This document shows, in pieces, positions 46,185 through 57,788 of a stretch of DNA of 64,000 bases. Within the stretch, counting starts at the first letter, position 1, and every line of letters begins with the position of its first letter. The position numbers and the translations under genes are program-made. The stretch is from Phellopilus nigrolimitatus (taxonomy: Eukaryota; Basidiomycota; Agaricomycetes; Hymenochaetales; Hymenochaetaceae), in NCBI GenBank assembly GCA_021029095.1, contig JAJOHG010000018.1, forward strand, positions 186,001-250,000, in the 5' to 3' direction. A model generated the notes under the pieces. That model made no database searches. It was given only the letters and a program-made list of their open reading frames with translations, and was not told where the DNA came from.

Positions 46185-48321
46185 TTAGGCTTGAACCTCG
46201 TCCTGTTCATATGGTTCTTTGAATTTGACGCGAGGAGAATGCGACAGAGATTGCAACTCTATGGCTTCGTCTTGAGGCTCTGGTTCGCTTCGGTGCTCTT
46301 TTTCATCTCCTCGCCACCGGCTGTTTGACGCCTCGTTGCTGGTTTGAATCGAGCTTTGATTCCGGCTTTGGAAGGACAGCAGTGTATGTTTGCCTGATCC
46401 AGACCCGGAACCCGAACCTGAGCCAGAAGATAGCTCGGAGCGCCCTTGCTTCACCTCTGGATAAATAGAAGCGAATGATAATGAGGCCTGAGTCGTCGTA
46501 ATTTGCACGTCTGAATTTGAGTCATGTTCACGGATGTGCAGGAGAACGCGCGTGCAAAGGAGACTATGCACGACCCGCTGCGGTCTATAGGAAGTTCGAG
46601 CTGAGATTAGATAACAGCTCTGCGAGTTCTCGAGTGAAAAGGCGCGGAGATTATATAAAAGGAAGGGAGTTGGCTTGAACACGAACTTACGTCGTTAACC
46701 AGTTGGCAAACTCGGACTTTAATGCGTCATCAGATTAGACGCTTGAATACATAAAATGGGCGTGTCTTACCGGACCAGCGACAGCCATCAAAAGATTGAC
46801 AAGAGAGAACGCTATGAGCCAAATCAGAACAAAGTAAGGATTCGGCCATTGATAACACAATTTTCGACATACAGAGAAGATAGAAATAGTAAAATAGGCC
46901 TGTACTCGAAAACTTCAGTATGAAAAACACGGACAATAAATAAGAAAGCTCACCGTCTTTATACATTAGGAGGACCAACACAGATCGAGTTTCTCGGCCT
47001 GTTAGGTATCAGAATTTTCTCATGATCTATCACACTGTACAAGGAAAATACAGAGGCAATTGCGATACTCACGAAGCTGCCGAGCTCGTATAAGCGTTAA
47101 CACCACAATCGCTGCGTGATTATTGAAAGAGTGAGATGGTAATTGATCCCAAGGAAAACGTCATAGAGCACTGACTAGTTTCACCGATTATTAGCAAAAG
47201 GAAGGCCACAAATATGATCGGACTAGTATCTTTTTTCTTCGTACATCCACCAGCAGGCAAGGCTACATCTGTTCGAGGATTGCGTTCAAGCAAGAATGCA
47301 CTTTGAAACAGACGGCGAGACAACGTACAGGAGAACGAATTGACTTCCAACTGTGTTACCACAATGGCCGGGACGTAAATGGCCTGATTGTATGGTAAGG
47401 AAGGCTTTTTTGGTTATGGGGGATAAGATGGAAGTGAAATTTATGAGGCCAAGAAATACGAGAATGCCGAGGATGATAGGTCTACGCCCCCATAAAGCGT
47501 AAGTACGAAACATCAAGATCACTGAATAGCGAGTAGTGGATGCATTTAGAACGCTGGCGCGCACAAATCTGAGGAGACTCACGTTCGGCGATAATGATGC
47601 CGACAACAGTCAGCCCTACATAAAAGGTTCCTAAGCACGAAAGTAAAACGAGATAAAAAAAGGCTGTGCAAACATGTCACAGCTTTGAATCCAATTAGGC
47701 ATTCCTGATGAAGTCGACGTTCAGCAACCTTAAGCTGGCAATACCTTGCACTCACTTGATCGGTAATTGTAGCAGTCAGAACTTGAGGATCAAGCCGCTT
47801 TTTCGTCAGGAAAAATATCTCTGGAGAGACTGTATGGCTCACGGTGCAAGGACAAGAATGTGTCCGCAAATGGGAGATATCGATTGAGAAGATAGAGAAC
47901 CTATGATAGGTGTCAGGCAAGATGAAAAGAAAATGAGGTTGCAATTTCCTGAAGGGCACACTTTTACTGTATTCCATTGAGAGAACCATACAAGGGAAAC
48001 CTGACGATGTTTTAATATCAGGTAATGATGGCGTTCAAAACCCAAACCTCTTGGTCGAAAGTCACGAAGAAGACGTCATAGACCTAATTTTCGTGGTTAA
48101 CACAAACAATCATTGAAACGAGTATGGTGAACAACGTACAAGCAGAGCTCCGAATGCAGCTTTAAAAATAAATTCAACATTGTATATAGCAGGATATTTA
48201 TGTAAAATGACGAAGGTACCTATCGTTCCTCCAATTAGGTCCTGAAACGACGTGTGTGAGTTTTATGACAGAGCATTAGCGGGCGGACGACACTCACTAT
48301 GCCAGCCACTATCACAGACAT
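46185..48321 (-). CDS. Seven-transmembrane DUF6533 protein, copy 1 (multi-exon, about 430 aa)
   Basis: Integral membrane protein of a large basidiomycete family whose role, perhaps receptor-like, is unknown. The first exon 48321-48298 (MSVIVAGI) joins small exons reading DLIGGTI, AFGALLVYDVFFVTFDQE and WFSQWNTVK, then VLYLLNRYLPFADTFLSLH. Later pieces are ECLIGFKAVT joined to WLTVVGIIIAE, LILMFRTYALWGRRPIILG, AIYVPAIVVTQLEV, SPIIFVAFLLLIIGE, and SFSLVNLLMAVAGP. A Ser/Gly-rich cytosolic tail (about 46185-46577) ends with SLSHSPRVKF. The intron after LGL (47444-47384) has ATAAAT where the paralogue has GTAAAT at the donor, so splicing there is doubtful. Exon boundaries inside are partly inferred from the second copy. 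Confidence 0.75.
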
Positions 48322-49239
48322 GCCATCCACCGCTGGGTGTGCAGATGAAAGACAAGAACACTGGTCGGAACTCCCTAAGGTTTGCAAATGATGACTTCCC
48401 GCGTCTAGGACGTTTGAGCGCCCAAATGACCGTAAAGTCGGTCCAAAGACCCTCGCCGGGTTCTTGGTCGTCGCAGACTCGGCGATATCTGGACGACGGA
48501 GGTCGCGACCCTCCTCTCCAGATCTAAGACCCTCTGCTTTCGCGTCCTGTAAAACCTTAGATTCTGAATAGGATCTTCTTATCTCCTTATGGTAGCATAC
48601 GTCAAAATAGAAGTCTCTTCTTTAGGTAACGGTCTGATGCGAACAATGTCGATCATATATAGATTATCATATGATTATTTTCACTCTACAGGTGGGTCCA
48701 GAAAGTCTTGCATCCTGCCTTATATGGAAATAAACCTATGAAAATTAACCAACATGTCGAGTTGAGTCGAATATGTCTGTATTCCCATTGTCTGTATGTA
48801 CGGAAAAGGTCCATACAGCTTTACGCGACCTTCTACATTCATAATGGTCATTTTTCATGACGTTGAACTGCGAGGGCGAATTATTCTTGCAGTACAATAG
48901 TGATTTAATTTAGCATTGACTTTAGCAGCCTCAATGCGGCGCTTGTCGGTTACCAACTTAAATCTGCCGTATGGGATGAACTCCAGGCATGAAAAAAAGC
49001 CAGTATGATTGTCGACCGTGTAGAGTACAGGCCCAAGCATCTCGGCACGCTTTTCCCTACTTAGCAGGCCCTACAGAGCAGCGTATGCGAAGAGTTCGAG
49101 TACAATAGTGGTATTACATTGGTCTAAAAAAGTTACAGCCCAAAAACTTTAACAAATCATATAAGCCCGACCTGCTCGATGTTTCTGGCCACTCAGCGCC
49201 ATGCTTATTTTGTTTGCGCTCCCGATTCGCTCCTTAGGC
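48322..49239. other. Spacer between DUF6533 paralogues
   Basis: Upstream of copy 1 and downstream of copy 2. No supported gene. The pair therefore lies head to tail with about 0.9 kb between. Confidence 0.3.
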
Positions 49240-51383
49240 CTAAAACTCGCCCTCTTCATATGAATCTTTGAATTTGACGCGAGGAGAATGCGACAGGGAT
49301 TGCAACTCTATGGTTTCGGCTTGAGGCTCTGGTTCGCTTCGATACTCTTTTTCATCTCCTCGCCACCGGCTGCTCGTAGGCTCGCTGTTGGTTTGAATCG
49401 AGCTTTGAAAGGACAGTAGCGTATGCTTGCCCGATCCAGACTCGGAACCCGGGCCTGAACCCAAAGACAGCTCGGAGCGCCCTTGCTCCGCAGCCCGTGC
49501 CTCTAGATCGACGGAAGCGAACGATAACGAGGCCTGAGTCGTCGCAATCTGTACGTCTGGATTTAAGCTATGCCCACGGATGTGCAGAAGAACGCGAGTG
49601 CAAAGGAGGCTATGCATGACGCGCTGCGGTCTACGGGAATTTCGAGCTGAGATTAAATAACAGCTCTGCGAGTTCGAGTGCAAAGGGGCGGAAGCCATGA
49701 AGAAAAGGGATTGCTTACGTCGTTAACCAGTTGGCGAATTCGGGCTTTGATGTTTTATCAAATTAGGCACTTGAGTACATAAAATGGGCGCGGCTTACCG
49801 GAGCAGCGACAGCTATCAGAAGATTGACAAGAGAGAACGCTATATGCCAAATCAGAACAAAGAAAGAAATGGGCCGTTGACTGAAGATAACACAAATTTC
49901 GACGTACAGAGAAGATAGATATAGTAAAATAGGCCTGTAATTGATTACTTCAGTATGGAAAACAAGGACAATAAATAAGAAAGCTCACCGTCTTTATACA
50001 TTAGTAGGACCAGCGTGGATTGAGATTCTCGGTCTGTAATACATTGCATCGTCAGAAGTGTCTCATAATAAATCACATTGTACAAGGAAAATGTTCAAGT
50101 TGCGGTACTTACGAAGCAGCCGAGCTTGTATAAGCGTTAACACGACGATCGCTGCGTGATCATTGACCGAGTGAGGTAGTTTATCCAGAGGAAAACATTA
50201 TAGTGCACTGACTAGTTTCATTGATTATAAGCAGAAGGAAAGCTACAAATATGATCGGACTGGTATCTTTTGTTTTCGCGCATCCACCAGTAGGCACAGC
50301 TGCATCTGTACGAGGATCACGTTCAAGCAAGGATACACTATGAAACAGACGACGAGACAACGTACAGGCGAACGTTTCGACTTCCAACTGGGCTATCACA
50401 ATGGCCGGGATGTAAACGGCCTAATTGTAGAGCATGATTAGAAAGGCATTTTCGGTTGCGAGATAAAAGACGGAAGTAAAATTTACCAGGCCGAGAGACA
50501 CGAGAATGCCGAGGATGATAGGTCTACGTCCCCATAGGGCGTAAGTACGAAACATCAAAATTACTGAATAACAAGTTAGTGAATGAAATTTAGAACTCTG
50601 GTGCACACAGTCCTGAGGCAACTAACTTTCGGCGATAATGATGCCGACAACAATCAGCCCTGCGCGAAAGGTTCCTAAGCACGAAAGTGAATCGAGATAA
50701 ATATGGCTGTACGAACATGTGACAGCCTTGAATCCAAACAGGCATTCCTGATGAAGGTCGAAGTTCAGCAAGCTCGCGCTGGCAATATCTTGTACTCACT
50801 TGATCGGTATTTGTACCAGTCAGAACTTGAGAAACAAGCCACTTTCTTCGTCAGGGAGAATATCATTAAAAGGACTGAATGACTCACGGTGCAAGGACAA
50901 GAATGTGTCCACAAATGGGAGATATCGATTGAGGATATAGAGAACCTATGATAGGAGTCAGTTAAAACGAGAAGTGAAAAGACGTTGCAATTTCCTGACT
51001 ACGAGCGTACTGAAGAACATACTTTTACTGAACTCCATCGAGAGAACCATACAAGGGAAACCTGGAAATAGTTTAATATCAGGTACATCGGAGCGGTCAA
51101 ACTCCAAACCTCTTGGTCGAAAGTCACGAAGAAGACGTCATAGACCTAAGTTTCGTGGTTAACACACAATACAATCAACCATCGAAACGAGTAGGATGGA
51201 TAACGTACCAGTAGAGCTCCGAATGCGGCTTTAAAAGGTTGTAAATAGCATGATATTTATGTAAAATGACGAAGGTACCTATCGTTCCTCCAATCAGGTC
51301 CTGAAACGATGTGAGCGGGTTTTATGACAGCGCACTAGCGGGCGGGCGACGCTCACAATTCCAGCCGCTCCTGTCAGAGACAT
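49240..51383 (-). CDS. Seven-transmembrane DUF6533 protein, copy 2 (multi-exon, about 420 aa)
   Basis: Tandem paralogue of the gene at 46185-48321, same strand and same exon pattern. The first exon 51383-51357 reads MSLTGAAGI, followed by DLIGGTI, AFGALL, VYDVFFVTFDQE and WFSRWSSVK, then VLYILNRYLPFVDTFLSLH. The FRTYALWGRRPIILG segment, AVYIPAIVIAQLEV and SPIIFVAFLLLII are all kept. All introns I could follow have GT donors, including the one at 50486 whose counterpart in copy 1 is AT. The Ser/Gly-rich tail (49240-49698) ends SLSHSPRVKFKDSYEEGEF. Function unknown; recent duplication is clear from nucleotide similarity, introns included. Confidence 0.75.
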
Positions 51384-52824
51384 GCCATATACTGTTGAGC
51401 GTGCAGATGAGAGACAAGACGATAGATGGTCGGAACTCCACGCTTACAAGGCGGAACTATATCCTAAAGGCATGATGGACGCCCTTATACTTGCAGATGG
51501 ACGTGGGAAGCGAAGCCTGCCCAGTTGCAGGAACCAAACCTTCCTGACAGTCGATCAGTGATAGTTCCCAATGTGCGACTTGATCTTTTGTTTTCTGTCG
51601 CGGATGAGCCTTGCACATTTCGCGCGAAAGCAACAAATCATATTTAGTAACATAATATTATGAGCAAAAAAATCACGTGTGCAATCACATCTTGTACGAG
51701 GACAAATTCCTTCCTCCACCTCTTGCCCCACGATTACAAGTGTGCTGGTGCTGCCCCCGCACGAATCCTAGCCAGCGACCAACATCAACATCAATCAGTT
51801 TGGTTGCCTTCTTTGCAGCCTTCTACAGCCTAGATTCCGTCAATTCATATCCGGACTGAGTGCCAACGTTCACTTCGCGAATGTATCTCCCAAATACCAA
51901 CCACATCCAGGTATTTTCCTTCGAAACGAGGCAGATGTGCGTAGCTATTTTGATGCCGCCATCGTACCGTCCCCTACTCGCTGGCGGTGTGACTATTTGT
52001 GTGCTGCAGATAATCATTGCTCAATGCTATTGGCATCTCTTGCGGATGTTTTAGGTAATCACTCTCAATGATCCGCTGTCGATCGGCGAATGATGGATAC
52101 GCATTCCAATCATACAGAACGACATACCTGATCGACTCGTACAAGCCGCAGGCCGCTTTCTCGTCTACCACGCTGTTCTTTTGTCGCCAGTGCTTCAGGT
52201 TCACTATCTTGTTTTACAGCTTTCCGGCTGCTGAGCGCCTGGGCTTTACACAATGTTCGGCTTGTAAACTGCGTTGACGTTGCTCAGTTTTGTCCATGGT
52301 GCAAGCTGGAGGAAGAAGTACGGGAGGCCAAACTTTCACGATGAGCTATAATTCACGCGTTTGTGTATCATATTATCGTGAGGCAGATTTTGAGCGTTTT
52401 ATTAACTTTTATTAATACTATTATGTTAGCTGTGCTCTGAGATTTACTTGCCACATTTTGTCTATATTTGGCAGTTACATGTACATGTACATACCGTGAG
52501 GCTCGTTTCGTGTCCGGGCGCAGATTTGATCTGATTAACATCATCATGTGCGCCGTGCGATCAATTTTGTGAACAGAAAAAAAAAAGTACCGTAAGTTAG
52601 TGTTCTTAGACTTTATGAAGAGTATTCTGGAGACCGACGAGGACGAAACTGCCGCGTTCGAAAAGCGACAAAGAACAGGAATAAATAAAAGATGTCGGTG
52701 CCGACTGCGCATTCCGTCGCCTTGGAGGTCGCGTGTACGAACGGCCTGTTCGGACGTACAGCCTTGATTATGTTATGCTTAGCCGGCAGGTCGCGCTGAT
52801 CGCGCCTGTGTTCCTGCTGCCCTT
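51384..52824. other. Intergenic, no gene seen
   Basis: About 1.4 kb. Short frames at 51677-52280 show no motif and no splice partners. A TGTACATGTACA-like palindrome occurs near 52480. Nothing else supported. Confidence 0.3.
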
Positions 52825-52831
52825 GTATAAA
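52825..52831 (+). promoter_or_regulatory. TATA box of the aspartic protease gene
   Basis: TATAAAA lies 80 nt before the ATG at 52905 and is followed by a pyrimidine-rich leader. Confidence 0.55.
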
Positions 52832-52904
52832 ACGCGCGTTGCGATGTGTGAATTGCTTTTTGTTTTCTCTCCCTCTCCCCTTCCTCGTGTATCTTGTCAA
52901 CACC

Positions 52905-54941
52905 ATGAGGCTCGCCCGCTTTTCAAGTGCACTCGGTGCTGTCGCCAGCTCGCTCATTGCCGCCAACTCGGCTGAGGCATCTTCCTTTCCAATTGTCGGG
53001 CGACCGCGGGCATCAATTCAAGAAGGCCTTGAAAAGCGGAGTGTCGACATTGGCGCTTTCGGAAACGGGAGCACGGTTGTTTCGAACTCTGGGGACACTA
53101 TTTACTCTTGTAACATCACGCTGGGAGGCGCAGAGTTCGAGGTCTTAATTGACACTGGAAGGTACGCGGTGTTTCGTCTGCTTTTGTCGTGTCAACTCAA
53201 AGGATTTGTAGTTCTGATCTCTGGGTGATTGGCAACGTGCCAGGGACGAAGAATCTGAGCATATCTGCAGAGGTCACTTATGCGGAGGGCTCGGCGAATG
53301 GTGAGTGCAAATTTTGTTTATTTCCATTGTTTTGTATCTGATTTCAATATAATTTCAAGGTTTTGTCAATACGGCCACCTTGGATTTCGATGACTTTACG
53401 GTCAACGACCAAGCGTACAGTACGTTTCTTTTCTTCCTTCTTCCTTTTCTTTCCTACAATCCAACACATTTCTTAAAGTCAATGTCATCCCGAGCAACAA
53501 CAATCCACAGGCAAACGGCATCATGGGGCTTGGACCCAGCACCGCTTCAAAAGTGCGTTCGCTCGTGAAAACTTCCGCAGGCGACACACCTCTCGACCGC
53601 ATCTTCCGCCAAAATCTGACGACGCCCAATTTCCTGTCCGTCCTGCTCTCGCGCGAGCCAGAGAACAACTCTGGCTCGGCGCCGCAGACGGGCCAGCTTA
53701 CGATTGGATCGGTCATTCCGACCCTCGAGGCAATCACTAACCAAAAGAAGCTACCTGCTCTGGTAGATCAGTTCAATATACAGCACTGGGAGACACTGCT
53801 CGATGCGAATGGGATCCTAGGTCCGGATGGCCAGAACATTTCGACAAACACGACTATTCCGGACCCTACGGCCGGCGCAGAAAATCAACTTCATGTAGCT
53901 TTCGATACGGGCTTTACGTACCCTCAGGTAATTGTTCTGCTAACAACTGGAGGTTCTGCTCTGATCTCTCATTACATGGAAAGGTCCCCAGGAATGTCGC
54001 TGACGCGATCTACGGACGGGTGCCCGGCGCAGAATTTGTATCGCAATCTGGTTCGCCGGGTTACTGGCGTGTTCCCTGCGATTATGAGTTGAACATCACG
54101 TTCCTATTTGGCGGTGTGAAGTACCCAATCTCTCCGCTGGACGTGACTACGGTCGAGACGTCAGACTCATCTGGCAAGGCTAAGACGTGTATGGCTACAG
54201 TCAGTGTCATGTTCCCATAGAGTTTTTCATCACTCTTCTAACAGCCCTTTGCAGTTCCAGCAAATATCGCCGGATGTTTCGGACCACAGCAGCTTTGGCG
54301 CGTTCGACATGATTCTCGGCATGGCGTTCTGTAAGCACCTTCTCTGCATCGAAATCACAAAACATGACTTACGATTTTCATCAGTGCGCAATTCGTATCT
54401 ACTCATTAACTTCGGCGACTTCGTGGACGGCTCAAACTCGTCCGTCGCGGACCCTTATATTCAGCTTCTATCCACTACAGACCTAGCGTCCGCCCATTCA
54501 GACTTTGTCAACACGCGGCTCGGCGGCGCCGATACCACTGGCTCCCAAGCCGCGCTCGTCTCCGAGGCCGACGCACAGCACTCCCCCGACACGGGCGATG
54601 CGGACCCCAACTCGCTCAAGAGCGCATACGACCGCGCGAAAAATGCCGCAAAGAACGCCTTCTACAAGACCAAGTGGTTCCTTGGCGTCGTGATCGCCGC
54701 CGGCGTGCTTCTCCTTGGACTGCTTGGCTGGGCGTTATTCGCCCTGTGCCGCCGACGCAGGAGCAATGTGCGCTCCGAGGCGGCCTTCGTGCCGGCGATG
54801 GCTGGCCCCACTTCGTATAGGCCGCTACAGGGCGAGACGGGTGCTTTCGGAGCTCACCACTACCAACCGTCAATGGATGCTGGGTACGGCTCCTACAACT
54901 ACGCCGAGCCGAGGTACCAATATGGCGGGCGCGACGTGTGA
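52905..54941 (+). CDS. Membrane-anchored A1 family aspartic protease (7 exons, 567 aa)
   Basis: Secretory-pathway pepsin-like protease. Exons: 52905-53161, 53212-53300, 53360-53419, 53479-53927, 53984-54199, 54255-54330 and 54385-54941; 1704 nt in frame. A signal-like N-terminus leads to the first catalytic motif, LIDTGRSDLWVIGN (usual DTGSS becomes DTGRS), then NGIMGLGPS. The second motif is VAFDTGFTYPQVP. FGAFDMILGMAFLRNSYLLINFGD is the conserved C-lobe strand. After the protease, a linker precedes one transmembrane helix (FLGVVIAAGVLLLGLLGWAL), a basic stop-transfer (CRRRRSN) and a Tyr/Gly-rich cytosolic tail. This layout fits plasma-membrane or vacuolar A1 proteases of basidiomycetes. Two Asp residues are intact, so activity is plausible. 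Confidence 0.9.
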
Positions 54942-55641
54942 AGCACGTTGAACATGTTTTCCCTGCGGTTTGACGTGCTCGTCTCCTTTGCTGGTACACC
55001 ATGGACCTCTCATTACAAGAGCATCGGACTTGATTACTTAAAATCTGCATATTGGACTGCAGAGCCACGCACTGTAATTTATTCCTCATCTCTCCCATCT
55101 CTCCTTTACATATTTCCGCATCATCTACATTGAATTTTGTTCATAACCTGGACCATCTACTGACTGCGTAGCAATACACCCACTCATCCATATTCATCCA
55201 TATTGTGCTTTGTGTATTCCTAGATCTCAGTATCAATACCGTCACATATCCATGTGCATTTCGACGATCATCTTAAGGGACTTTGTGAAGCCGCAAGCTC
55301 ACAAGCTTCTCAAGGGCAAAAAGCCAGCTTCGTTTGCGCGTCTAATCTGCTTTGCGTTACTAAGAGTTCCCACAGCCATGTTGCAATGGAGGATATTTTG
55401 TCACAAAGGTCTCATCAGCGTGAGCCGTGGGCGATAGTAGACGACCTCAACGATCTTCGATTAATAACCTTGAGAGTTTATTGGGTCACATTAGTACAGT
55501 AAACTGGAAATAACTGAGCCAGAACTATTCAGAGTTTCAGCGGAATGCCTTTTCACACATATAAGGCCAAAAGCAAGAAGAGACCCGCTTGGTTTCCAGT
55601 TCTTCTGCATCTCTTCGCCTCGCACTGAGTTCCAGATAGTT
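54942..55641. other. Intergenic, no gene seen
   Basis: 3' flank of the protease gene and promoter of the next gene. Short frames near 55210-55500 have no support. Confidence 0.3.
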
Positions 55642-56647
55642 ATGTCAGGCCGTGAGCGAGCACTCCAAGATCGTCCTCGATCGTCTTCCGTCACTCACTT
55701 TCAGCAAGCTGAACAAAAATATCTCCAGCGTCTGTCGGCTTGTTCGCGCCGCTTCCAGCCCAAGACGGCAAAGCGCCAGCCGTTGCGGACTTTTTGCACA
55801 TTGGGCACTCGCTCCTCCAAGCCGAGCCACTTACGTTGCAGTGGTACGCGCTGCAATATACCGAGGACGCGTATAAGGAAACGCCAACCTTCGCGATCTT
55901 CGATACGTTTGCGGGCGAGGAGGGGCGAGCAGCGCATATGGGCGGTGAGTGCAGGGGCGCAGATAGAAGAAGCCGGGTCGTGGGTCCAATTCTGACTTCA
56001 ACTGGGCAGGCAAGATCGCAGAGGCGCTTATTGCAGGCGCGCCTTCGCTGGTTGCCGGGTCGCCCCAGATAAACAAGGCCGATATCCTCGCGAGCAAGGT
56101 GCACATCAGAGCGCAGCTGCGTAAATACGCCAAGAGGGTTCAATATATGACACGTCTGATCACTTGACCACAGGTCGAGAAAGCCGATGTGAAAGTTGGC
56201 CTGCGTGTCCTCGCCGAGGCTAAGGCAGACAAGGTGGAGGACGTGAGAAATTTCTTGATCGTGAGCACATTACTCGCTTCTTGACGTGTTATACATAGAA
56301 TTGAGGCCGTCTACTTCGTGTACGATCTTCATCAGTCTGCGCTTCCGCTCGTCGAAGAGGAGACGCTTACGCCACAGTGGTACGCGGTTAAGTTGGAAGG
56401 AGTCAACGTCTTCGGGATTTTGGATTTCTCCGAGGGCGAAGAGGGAAGGTAAGCGCGCGTTGCTTGTCATCCGATATGAGTCGCCGGACAGGAACTGATT
56501 CATGACGTGGAAACCCGGTTCGAATCGTGAAGGCAAGCGCATCTGAATGGCAAAGTTGCTGCAGCGTTATTTGCGAAGGCAGAGGAGTTCTTTGTTAGGA
56601 CGCCAGAGGTAGTGAAGGTCGATGTTATCGCGAGCCGTGTCTTGTAA
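55642..56647 (+). CDS. Double ABM-like (dimeric alpha/beta barrel) protein (6 exons, 209 aa)
   Basis: Two repeats of about 100 residues that resemble antibiotic biosynthesis monooxygenase-type barrels. Exons: 55642-55651, 55729-55944, 56010-56098, 56174-56260, 56336-56448 and 56533-56647; 630 nt in frame. The first exon is only 10 nt (MSG plus one base). Repeat 1: VGLFAPLPAQDGKAPAVADF, LTLQWYALQY, FAIFDTFAGEEGRAAHM. Repeat 2: VEDVRNFLI joined to SALPLVEEETLTPQWYAVKL, FGILDFSEGEEGR, AHLNGKVAAALFAKAEE. The repeats align to each other, which supports the joins. No signal peptide. Such proteins are small cytosolic enzymes or stress proteins; the substrate is unknown. Confidence 0.8.
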
Positions 56648-57788
56648 AGAAGAAGAGAGTAGAAAACCGGCAGTAATCGCTTTGAAGCAGACAAGAGGAA
56701 GTGTTGCCCAGAATACTTGAAACGACACTCGCATGAGATGAACCCGATGTGCAACGATCGATCATGGAGTGTTGTGGCTCTACATACGTCGCAAAGAGTG
56801 CTGATGGCATCAGGACAAGATCAAATATTTGGAAGTGCTCACAAACTACAAACTGGCAGCTGTGCTGCAGCTGTACTGAATTTATTTCGTAATATAAAGC
56901 AGTGCGTCGCAGATGGCTAATGCGGGAGTCCAAATTGGAGCGGGAGTGGATACAATTATGATATCCTTCAAGTTTAGCATAGTACAGTTAGGTGTGCAGT
57001 GTAATAGTCCCTATCATGAGTATAGGGTATTCATAGATTCCCATAATGAAGTGGATGCAACGCCTTTGTCTTGTGAACAGTATATATATATATGTAGTTG
57101 ATCGTTGTTGGGTATGATCGAGAGAGGCAAATAAAGAAAAGACGTGTGACATATGTGTGACGGAAGATCTCTGATGATGCTGATCCGATCATTCTTGTCA
57201 CCCACGTGATGTCGGGTCCGACCCGGGGCTGTTCTTCGCCCGACGATGGGCGGCGATTTTGCAATCATCTATCTGAGAACAAATCAAAAACGTCGGGGCC
57301 CTGGAATAAGCAAGCTTCCAACCTCGGCACACCCACAGTTCACCTCCGAATTAAGACAGGATTTTCTGGTTTTTATCGAGATTCAGGGTTGAAGAGCGCC
57401 CATCGCTTACACGCAGAAAACGTGTCGCCTAAATTTTTTTTTATTCTTCGCAAACCTGAGGGTTTGTTTGGATTGAGTGGTCTTTCGTGTTTTTATGAAA
57501 GTATCGAGGAATGCATTTACATGAAGTGTATTTGGGGAAAAGGCACGAGAACACAGCAAGTGGATCAACGAGCGATCGCGAGTAGTGCGGCCTAACGTCG
57601 CAAAGTCTAGCTCCGTGCTTACGTTCTATAAGCCGCTCATTAAAATGCAGCACAGCTTCTCTATACAGCTCTCCGTTTACCTACGAGCTCGCTGACTGCG
57701 TGAGTTTTGCATCATCTCTTTATCTTCCTCCTCCCTTCGTCCACCACGATCAAAGCGCCGACCATCAAGCTGCCCGGACGACGCACCC
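56648..57788. other. Intergenic, no gene seen
   Basis: About 1.1 kb with a short (TA)n run near 57082. Open frames here show no domain. Contains the promoter of the following membrane protein gene. Confidence 0.3.

Noticed and set aside
56518..56532. GGTTCGAAT resembling a tRNA B box
   Set aside because: It is inside an intron of the ABM-like gene and has no A box or tRNA fold around it.
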